From: Spirochaetaceae bacterium
GTDB taxonomy: Bacteria > Spirochaetota > Spirochaetia > Treponematales > Breznakiellaceae
NCBI GenBank assembly: GCA_031284085.1
Contig: JAITAM010000108.1
Span: forward strand, 1 to 11,708
Reading direction: 5' to 3'
Length of the DNA stretch: 11,708 bases
Shown in pieces: positions 6,359 through 11,708 of this stretch; position 1 is the first letter of the stretch, and every line of letters starts with the position of its first letter. The notes under the pieces are model-generated. The model did no database searches, was not told the DNA's origin, and was given only the letters and a program-made list of their open reading frames with translations. The position numbers and the translations under genes are program-made.

Positions 6359-7772
6359 TTATGACTGGGTTATAGCTATAGCGGATTACAATAAAGCAGC
6401 CGAGCTTGATTCAAGCGTTGCCGAAGCGTATAACGAAAAAGATGATTATGCTCATGCTATGACGGATTGTACCAAAGCGCTCACTCTTGATCCAAACGAT
6501 GGCGAAGCGTATTGCGGACGCGGCTATATATATCAAAAAAAAGGCGATTATGATCGTGCGGCAGCTTCTTTCACCAAAGCAATAAAGCTTGAGCCAAACG
6601 ATACTGAAGGGTATAAAGGACGCGGCAATGTGTATTACCAAAAAGGTGAGTATGACCGTGCGATAGCGGATTTCGATAAGGCACTCGCTCTTGATCCAAA
6701 TGATAGCGAAGCGTATTGCGGACGCGGGTCTGCGTATCACAAAAAAGGCGAGTATGATCGTGCCATAGCGGATTACGCCCAAGCGATAAAGTTTGATCCA
6801 AACGGTGCCGAGGCGTATTGCGGACGCGGGTCTGCGTTCGACCAGAAAGGCGATTATGACTGTGCGATAGTGGAATTTGATAAGGCGCTCTCTCTTGATC
6901 CCAACAATGCCATTGCCTACAGTGGGCGCGGGTCTGCGTATCACAAAAAAGGCGAGCATGACCGTGCCATAGCGGACTACACCCAAGCTCTCGCTCTTAA
7001 TCCAAACGATACCACTACCTATAATGGACGCGGCTATGTGTATCACAAAAAAGGCGCGTATGATCGTGCCATAGCGGACTACACCCAAGCGATGAAGCTT
7101 AATCCAAACGATGCCACTGCCTATAGCAACCGCGGGCTTGCGTATCACAAAAAAGGTGATTATGACCTTGCGATAGCGGATTATACTCAAGCACTCAGGA
7201 TTGATCCAAACTATGCCAGAGCATACGATGGGCGCGCCTCTGTATATAACAGTAAAGGCAATTATGATCGTGCCATAGTGGATTTGAACGAATCAATCAG
7301 GCTTGACCCAACCTACATCGGAACATATAACGAACGCGGCTATGCGTATAATAACAAAGGTAAGTATGATCTTGCGATAGCGGATTTCACCCAAGCAATC
7401 GCTCTTGATCCAACCTTTGCCGTTGCGTATTACAATCGCGGCAATGTGTATAACGAAAAAGGCAAGTATGACCGTGCCATAGCGGATTTCACCGAAGTAA
7501 TCAGGCTTAATCCAAACAATGCCACTGCTTATGGCGGACGCGGCTATGCGTTCGATCATAAAGGCAAGTATGACCTTGCGATAGCGGATTTGAACGAATC
7601 AATCAAGCTTGATCCAAACGATGCCTCTATGTATTACAACCGCGGCTTTGTGTATTACCAAAAGGGTGATTATGACCGTGCGGTAGCGGATTACAATAAA
7701 GCAGTCGAGCTTGAGCCTACCTTTGCCTATACTTATGGAGGAGGCAACTATGTACATCACAAAGAAGGCTAA
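6336..7772 (+). CDS. Giant TPR-repeat protein, 3' part in the +1 frame
   Basis: The frame is open from 6282, but true TPR sequence in this frame begins only at the KKGNYD codons (about 6348). If translated alone it could start at ATG 6336, though no good ribosome binding site is present and that ATG comes from out-of-frame repeat sequence. It encodes about 14 more TPRs of the same consensus as the upstream part. The first (about 6348-6432) is damaged: two extra residues (IA, from a near-duplication ATAGCT/ATAGCG) and a deletion of about seven residues of the GRGxxY segment. The end is also abrupt: after HHKEG the frame stops at TAA 7770, the same repeat phase as the upstream stop. Best read as the rear of a frameshifted gene. 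It is made only if the frame is corrected during transcription or translation, or if the extra base is a sequencing error. Confidence 0.75.
   Translation: MRTTKKGNYDWVIAIADYNKAAELDSSVAEAYNEKDDYAHAMTDCTKALTLDPNDGEAYCGRGYIYQKKGDYDRAAASFTKAIKLEPNDTEGYKGRGNVYYQKGEYDRAIADFDKALALDPNDSEAYCGRGSAYHKKGEYDRAIADYAQAIKFDPNGAEAYCGRGSAFDQKGDYDCAIVEFDKALSLDPNNAIAYSGRGSAYHKKGEHDRAIADYTQALALNPNDTTTYNGRGYVYHKKGAYDRAIADYTQAMKLNPNDATAYSNRGLAYHKKGDYDLAIADYTQALRIDPNYARAYDGRASVYNSKGNYDRAIVDLNESIRLDPTYIGTYNERGYAYNNKGKYDLAIADFTQAIALDPTFAVAYYNRGNVYNEKGKYDRAIADFTEVIRLNPNNATAYGGRGYAFDHKGKYDLAIADLNESIKLDPNDASMYYNRGFVYYQKGDYDRAVADYNKAVELEPTFAYTYGGGNYVHHKEG
6347..6358 (+). other. Frame-break site in the TPR gene
   Basis: The zero frame reads CAC AAA AAA GGG TAA. 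Other repeats in the array have A6 followed by only two Gs before C/T-AAT or GAT. Removing one A or one G gives CAC AAA AA(A/G) GGT AAT TAT GAC, the exact HKKGNYD consensus. A +1 slip of the glycine tRNA from GGG to GGT in front of the stop would also restore it. Confidence 0.85.
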
Positions 7773-7809
7773 TGCGGGCTTCCGTTTGACACGGCGGCTG
7801 TCCCTTTAA
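7750..7809 (+). CDS. Possible 19-residue peptide (doubtful)
   Basis: ATG 7750 follows GGAGGAGG (7737-7744) with a 5-nt gap, an excellent Shine-Dalgarno arrangement, and encodes MYITKKANAGFRLTRRLSL, a basic peptide. It overlaps the end of the TPR frame. The purine-rich site is also simply the Gly-Gly-Gly codons of the last TPR, so the arrangement may be chance. It could be a decayed gene start. There is no family match that I know. Confidence 0.2.
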   Translation: MYITKKANAGFRLTRRLSL

Positions 7810-7920
7810 GTCTGACAGGCGCGGCCTCTTTCTAAGTTCTCGGCGCAGATATCAAGATAAGAACTCTATCACCCAAAATACGAGGCCGGTTCTATTGACT
7901 AAGAATAGGAAAATGAGGAT

Positions 7921-8559
7921 ATGAGCGATTTAATGAACCTATACCACAGGATAAAGCCGGATATTGAGAGCAGGCTGGAAGAGTTTCGTGCATTGTGGCG
8001 TGAAGGGTCTGATAGCGATCTGTTTGCCGAACTGTGCTTCTGTATATGTACGCCGCAGAACGATGCGCACAAGGCATTTTCCGCGGTTACGCGCTTAAAA
8101 GAAAGCGGGCTTTTGGAACACGGAGAGCTGGAACGTATAGCCGCTTTGCTGCAAGCAAACGGCGTCCGCTTCCATAACCATAAAGCCGCCTCCATCATAA
8201 AAAATCGCTCTACGTTCTTTCCACAGACAAAAGCGCAGATAGCCAAGATTATACAGGGCGGCGGCAGGATATGCGTGCGTGATGAGCTTGCGGCGCAGGT
8301 TTCAGGGTGGGGCTTAAAAGAAGCTTCCCATTTTCTTCGCAATACAGGACATGGGGAGGGCATTTGTATTTTAGACCGTCATATCCTGCGCCAATTAGCC
8401 GGTTACGCCGTCATTGCGGCGGTGCCTCAGAATTTGACGAAAAGACTTTATTGGAGCATAGAGCAGGCAATGATTCATTTTGCAGGCAAAGAGGAGATAC
8501 CGGTTGATGCTTTGGATTTGCTTCTGTGGTATAAAGAAAAGAATGAACTATTCAGATAA
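7921..8559 (+). CDS. ogg: 8-oxoguanine DNA glycosylase/AP lyase, Ogg2 type
   Basis: Base-excision repair enzyme that removes 8-oxoguanine and cuts the abasic site. The 212 residues match the roughly 207-residue Ogg2 (archaeal/Thermotoga-type) family, which is shorter than Ogg1 and distinct from Nth. Visible: the N-terminal helical part with LCFCICTPQNDAHKA (38-52), the HhH-like GWGLKEASHFLRN (129-141) with the likely Schiff-base Lys133, and ILDRHILR (150-157) with catalytic Asp152. The K-to-D spacing of 19 agrees closely with the family. The C-terminus is KEKNELFR. Known Ogg2 enzymes use a C-terminal lysine for base recognition, and here the last residue is Arg. A GAGGAT site precedes ATG 7921, and the nearby ATG 7912 is out of frame. 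The gene stands between the TPR gene and yggT, and a repair role shared with recG nearby is plausible. Confidence 0.88.
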   Translation: MSDLMNLYHRIKPDIESRLEEFRALWREGSDSDLFAELCFCICTPQNDAHKAFSAVTRLKESGLLEHGELERIAALLQANGVRFHNHKAASIIKNRSTFFPQTKAQIAKIIQGGGRICVRDELAAQVSGWGLKEASHFLRNTGHGEGICILDRHILRQLAGYAVIAAVPQNLTKRLYWSIEQAMIHFAGKEEIPVDALDLLLWYKEKNELFR

Positions 8560-8598
8560 GTGCTTTTCCTGAAAAAAGACTGTTCCAGCACAGAAGCT

Positions 8599-8627
8599 TT
8601 GACAAAAGTACTCTTTTATGCTATCTT
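8599..8627 (+). promoter_or_regulatory. Strong promoter placing the start of transcription at the yggT ATG
   Basis: A perfect -35 TTGACA (8599-8604), a 17-nt spacer and -10 TATCTT (8622-8627, four of six). The expected transcription start, about 7 nt after the -10 box, is the A of ATG 8634. No Shine-Dalgarno sequence lies between, so the mRNA is probably leaderless. The promoter would also drive recG. Confidence 0.65.
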
Positions 8628-8633
8628 TTGAAC

Positions 8634-9221
8634 ATGAACATAGTTATGAACTTATTAGCTGGCTTGACAAGTCTTTATTTAATTCTGATTCTTATTCGGG
8701 TACTTATGACATGGTTTAGCGGAATGCAGTACGGGCGCCCTCTTGAGATTTTATGCAATATTACCGACCCCTACCTAAACTGGTTTCAGCGTTTTTCATT
8801 CCTAAGACTGGGCGCTTTTGACTTTTCACCGGTAGTAGCGATGGCAATCCTCTCCGTTGCAAACAATGTTTTTTCCGCATTAGGGCGTAACGGCACGGTA
8901 CGCTTAGGTATCATTATAGCCACGCTTATCTCCGCCATCTGGTCTGCTGTTTCATTCGTTCTTGGCTTTTGCGCCGTTGTTTTAATACTCAGGCTTATCG
9001 CCTACTTTGCCAACGCCAACATTTACAGTTCCTTTTGGCGTGTCATTGACAGCATCAGCCAGCCAATACTGTTTCAGATAAACCACTTCTTATTCAAGAA
9101 ACGCATTGTTCGGTATACCACAGGCATTATTATTTCGATTCTTGTTATGGTCTCAGGCTTCCTTTTAGGAAACATTCTTGTCTTTCTTCTCAGCCAGTTT
9201 CTGATACGCTTACCGCTCTAA
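8634..9221 (+). CDS. yggT: YggT-family integral membrane protein
   Basis: 195 residues from ATG 8634, strongly hydrophobic. It has two YggT halves. The first has a membrane segment at about 3-28 (LTSLYLILILIRVLMTWF), the loop motif ITDPYLNWFQRF (43-54) and a second segment from FSPVVAMAIL (64-73). The second half has segments at about 92-125, the parallel motif DSISQPILFQINHF and a last pair of segments near the C-terminus. Family members sit in the inner membrane and are linked to division, osmotic tolerance or membrane-protein handling, but the biochemical role is not established. An in-frame TTG at 8628 could add two residues, and ATG 8646 is another candidate. ATG 8634 is preferred because the promoter points to it. 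recG begins 10 nt after the stop, suggesting an operon. Confidence 0.88.
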   Translation: MNIVMNLLAGLTSLYLILILIRVLMTWFSGMQYGRPLEILCNITDPYLNWFQRFSFLRLGAFDFSPVVAMAILSVANNVFSALGRNGTVRLGIIIATLISAIWSAVSFVLGFCAVVLILRLIAYFANANIYSSFWRVIDSISQPILFQINHFLFKKRIVRYTTGIIISILVMVSGFLLGNILVFLLSQFLIRLPL

Positions 9222-9231
9222 GCTATGAGCC

Positions 9232-11301
9232 ATGTTTCTTCACGAAATAAATGCCGGGCTTGACCAGATTAAGGGCGCCGGGCCTGTTACCTGCGCCGCA
9301 TTGAGCCGGCTGGGTATAACGACCGTAAAAGATTTGCTCCGCCATTACCCTCGTGATTGGGAAGATCGCAGCCATGAAGTCCCTTTAAGCGATTTTGCCC
9401 ATGCCACCGTTTGTACGGTGGCAAAAGTCATAGCCCATGACTGGGTCGGGTTTGGAGCGATGCGAACCCTTAAAGTGTATATTGAAGATGAAAGCAGTCG
9501 AGGGGTTCTTGTGTGCTTTAACCGTCCCTTTCTTGAAAAAGTACTGCTGGTCGGCAAGGTGTATAGGGTTTGGGGGAGGTTTTTTTACAAGTACGGCGAT
9601 ATTCAGTCGACAAACTTTGATATTGAAGAGCTTTCAGACGGCGGCGACAAAGGCCTTTTTGGAAAGATACTCCCGATCTACAGGCTCAGCGCCGGTATTG
9701 CTATGGCAACCATACGCCGGCTTATCAAACGCGCTTTGGAACGCTACGCCGACTCAATCGAAGATGAAGTGCCGGTCGACAGCATTGACCGCCACGATCT
9801 CTTCCATAAAGCACAGGCGCTTAAAGCAATACACTTTCCGTCATCAGTGCAGGAACAACAAAAGGCGCAAAAGACCTTAATTTATGAAGAGCTGTTTTAC
9901 CTTGAGATAATGGTGGGGCGGCGGGCGTTGGAGCGGAGAGGCGCAGGTTATGCCGGCTCTCTCACCGATGGAACGCTCTCTCCCCTGCAAAACCGCCTTA
10001 AATTGCGCCTCCCTTTTGAACTTACCCCAGGACAGATCAGCGCTATTACAGAAATAAATCGGGACATGGATGCGCCATACCCAATGGCGCGGCTTTTGCA
10101 AGGAGATGTCGGTTCGGGCAAAACTTTGGTGGCGTTTCTGGCCGCGCTGAAGGCAATAGAGCAGGGCGGACAAGCCGCTCTCCTAGCGCCGACCGAATTG
10201 CTTGCCCGCCAACACGCAGAAAACGCCGCATTGCTCTTAGAACCTTTGGGGGTGAGGCCGGCGTTTCTCACAGGCAGCGTTAAATCCAAAGGGCGTGCGC
10301 AGTTGCTCGAACAGCTTGCAGCCGGTAGCGTTGATATTGTCATTGGCACTCATGCGCTTTTTTCAAGGGACCTTGTTTATAGGGATTTGCGAATGGTAGT
10401 CGTTGACGAACAGCACCGTTTTGGTGTTTTGCAGCGGCAGTCCATCGTGGATAAGGGCAATAACCCCGACTTGTTGATGATGAGTGCAACGCCCATTCCC
10501 CGAACCCTTGCCTTTACGGTCTTTGGCGACCTTGATGTGTCTGTGATTAAAGGGCTTCCGGCCGGGCGCAAACCGGTTATTACCCACCTTGCCCGTCAAT
10601 CCAACGAAGCGAAAGTTTACGACTTTGTAGCCGCGGAGCTTGCGGCAGGCCGTCAAGCGTATTTTGTGTATCCGCTAATAGAAGACGGTGAAGAAAGCGA
10701 TCTTAAAGATGCCGTTTCAATGGCGCGCCGTCTTGATGAAGAGGTATTTGCGCAGTACTCGACTGCTCTCATTCACTCAAAGCTTGATGAGGAGAGGAAG
10801 CGGCTCACTATGGAGGCGTTTTTGCGCGGGGATGTTCGCGTTCTTGTGGCGACGAGTGTTGTTGAAGTCGGCGTGGATCTTGCCAACGCCTCTTGTATGG
10901 TTATAGAACACGCTGAGCGTTTTGGGCTGTCCGCTTTGCACCAACTCCGTGGGCGGGTTGGGCGGGGAAGCGCCCAATCGTACTGTTTTCTGATGTATTC
11001 GGACTCGTTGACGGAAGAGGGTAAGGCTCGGCTTAAAGTTATGTTGGAAAACAACGACGGGTTTGTCATTGCCGAGGAGGATCTTAAGCTCCGCGGGCCT
11101 GGTCAAATTGCAGGCACGGAACAATCCGGTTATCTTAAACTTAGTATTGCTGATCCGGTGCGTGATTCGGTTCTTTTGGAGCAGGCGCGTGCCGATGCTT
11201 TTGCGATTCTCGAAAGCGATCCGGGTTTTTTGCAGCCTGAATACCGGTGTATAGATCAGGTGTTACGTCGGGTCAAGCCTTTCCAAGAGGTAGCTTTATA
11301 G
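9232..11301 (+). CDS. recG: ATP-dependent DNA helicase RecG
   Basis: Remodels stalled replication forks and branched recombination intermediates. The 689 residues match the usual length of about 690. Residues 1-60 are the wedge lead-in (IKGAGPVTCAALSRLGI; DLLRHYPRDWEDR at 34-46), about 60-135 the OB-fold wedge, then the helicase core: Walker A GDVGSGKT (291-298), LAPTELLARQH (318-328), DEQH box (392-395) with HRFGVLQR, SATPIPRTLA (418-427), then helicase motifs V and VI VATSVVEVGVDLANA (539-553) and QLRGRVGRG (571-579). The C-terminal TRG-like tail LKLRGPGQIAGTEQSG (618-633) is complete. Nothing is truncated. ATG 9232 lies 10 nt after the yggT stop with only a weak purine-rich AUGAG upstream, so translational coupling to yggT is likely. 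Confidence 0.97.
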   Translation: MFLHEINAGLDQIKGAGPVTCAALSRLGITTVKDLLRHYPRDWEDRSHEVPLSDFAHATVCTVAKVIAHDWVGFGAMRTLKVYIEDESSRGVLVCFNRPFLEKVLLVGKVYRVWGRFFYKYGDIQSTNFDIEELSDGGDKGLFGKILPIYRLSAGIAMATIRRLIKRALERYADSIEDEVPVDSIDRHDLFHKAQALKAIHFPSSVQEQQKAQKTLIYEELFYLEIMVGRRALERRGAGYAGSLTDGTLSPLQNRLKLRLPFELTPGQISAITEINRDMDAPYPMARLLQGDVGSGKTLVAFLAALKAIEQGGQAALLAPTELLARQHAENAALLLEPLGVRPAFLTGSVKSKGRAQLLEQLAAGSVDIVIGTHALFSRDLVYRDLRMVVVDEQHRFGVLQRQSIVDKGNNPDLLMMSATPIPRTLAFTVFGDLDVSVIKGLPAGRKPVITHLARQSNEAKVYDFVAAELAAGRQAYFVYPLIEDGEESDLKDAVSMARRLDEEVFAQYSTALIHSKLDEERKRLTMEAFLRGDVRVLVATSVVEVGVDLANASCMVIEHAERFGLSALHQLRGRVGRGSAQSYCFLMYSDSLTEEGKARLKVMLENNDGFVIAEEDLKLRGPGQIAGTEQSGYLKLSIADPVRDSVLLEQARADAFAILESDPGFLQPEYRCIDQVLRRVKPFQEVAL

Positions 11302-11490
11302 ACCCAGCCGCAGGCCTTTGTCTGCTGCCCTGCAAAGGGTCAGACCTCCAACCCCATAGGATCTGGCAGACCGAAGCCATAGGATCTGACAGACCGAAGC
11401 CGTAGTGTCAGGTGGACTGACCGCGTAGTGTGGAGAGCTTCCACCGTAATGGGGTCAGACCTCCAATTACATGGGCTGGATTTGATCAGT
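11302..11490. repeat. Gene-free tail of recG with inverted copies of the GGTCTGACC motif
   Basis: GGGTCAGACCTCC occurs at 11337-11349 and GGGGTCAGACCTCC at 11451-11464. Both are the reverse complement of the motif tandemly repeated at 1-333. Between them is a 23-bp unit, beginning CCATAGGATCTG and ending CAGACCGAAG, repeated twice (11354-11376, 11377-11399; one mismatch), followed by a diverged piece at 11400-11430. The second motif copy is bracketed by GTAAT (11446-11450) and ATTAC (11466-11470), extending its palindrome. Just after recG, CCTTTG (11315-11320) and CAAAGG (11333-11338) could form a weak stem, but no T-tract follows. Confidence 0.75.
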
Positions 11491-11606
11491 GATACGACCC
11501 ATATCAGCGTAGTGATCCGACCCATATCAGCATAATGATCCGAGCCATATCAGCATAATGATACGGCCCATATCAGCTGTAGTGATCCAACCTATATCAG
11601 CATAAT
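11491..11606. repeat. Five tandem 23-24 bp units with CCATATCAGC core
   Basis: Units start at 11491, 11514, 11537, 11560 and 11584 (lengths 23, 23, 23, 24, 23). The consensus begins GAT(A/C)CG(A/G)CCCATATCAGC and ends (A/G)TA(A/G)T. Preceded by the T that closes the previous unit, TGATA and TATCA can pair around 7 nt in the units with the A variant. It differs in sequence from the GGTCTGACC family but has almost the same period. There are no spacers and no coding frame of merit. Its role is unknown. Confidence 0.88.
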
Positions 11607-11708
11607 TTTGTATCAGGATGCATGAGGCTTGCCGTTTTATCAGGGAATTTCAAAGCATGAGGCGGAGTTCAGGACATAAAGACGCTAAAACGCATGAAAA
11701 TATTTTAT
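11607..11708. other. Right edge, no gene recognised
   Basis: The last 102 bases hold no complete gene and no clear promoter. GCATGAGGC occurs twice (11620-11628 and 11655-11663), which may be chance. A gene may begin beyond the window. Confidence 0.4.

Larger units (their letters stand above)
4583..7772 (+). repeat. About 31 tandem 102-bp TPR-coding units
   Basis: The DNA itself is a tandem repeat with a 102-bp period (34 codons), with recurring blocks such as TATGACCGTGCGATAGCGG. Seventeen units lie before the frame break and about 14 after it. Some neighbours are almost identical: 48 bp at 5781-5828 recur exactly at 5883-5930, which points to recent unit duplication. Three A8 runs (5631-5638, 5733-5740, 6535-6542) and several A6 runs sit at the KKG codons. 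Such an array should expand and contract by recombination. Confidence 0.9.

Noticed and set aside
7983..7995. GGGTCTGATAG inside the ogg gene as a copy of the GGTCTGACC family
   Set aside because: It is only a partial match, lacks the GACC half, and is ordinary coding sequence.
8560..8591. GTGCT/AGCAC as a terminator after ogg
   Set aside because: It has only a 5-bp stem with a loop over 20 nt and no T-tract.
11340..11525. 61-codon minus-strand frame
   Set aside because: It consists wholly of tandem repeat sequence and lacks start signals.

Overview
The window looks like chromosomal DNA of a spirochaete, most likely a gut (for example termite-hindgut) Treponema. This rests on the variant FolP signature (NCNDDSF), a lipoprotein xylanase suited to lignocellulose breakdown, large TPR-repeat proteins, roughly balanced base composition, and intergenic regions full of short tandem repeats. 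No rRNA or tRNA is present to settle it, so the assignment is an inference.

Layout, left to right. Positions 1-333 hold 14 complete tandem copies (plus one partial) of a 22-24 bp unit beginning GGTCTGACC. The array is cut by the window edge. Positions 334-740 hold more degenerate repeats, a long hairpin and a good sigma70-type promoter. Next is a secreted lipoprotein GH10 endo-xylanase with an N-terminal CBM22/CBM4_9-type module and a C-terminal CBM9-type module (759-3065), then a GC-rich hairpin. folP (dihydropteroate synthase, 3137-3976) follows, and its stop codon lies inside a degenerate copy of the GGTCTGACC repeat. After an AT-rich intergenic region with its own promoter comes a giant TPR gene, 4262-7772. 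It has an N-terminal helical domain and about 31 tandem 34-residue TPRs, but a single-nucleotide +1 frame break at 6347-6355 splits it into two reading frames. The last block is an Ogg2-type 8-oxoguanine DNA glycosylase/lyase (7921-8559), a YggT-family membrane protein (8634-9221) that may be made from a leaderless mRNA, and recG (9232-11301), 10 nt after yggT and probably co-transcribed with it. The right end, 11302-11708, has no gene. It holds inverted copies of the GGTCTGACC motif and two other 23-bp tandem repeats.

The genes are largely independent: hemicellulose degradation (xylanase), folate synthesis (folP), a protein-interaction scaffold (TPR), and a DNA repair/housekeeping group (ogg, yggT, recG). 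All six coding units are on the plus strand. I see no defence system, CRISPR, integrase, transposase or biosynthetic cluster. The unusual content is the intergenic repeat family around these genes, the frame break in the TPR gene, and the promoter that coincides with the yggT start codon.
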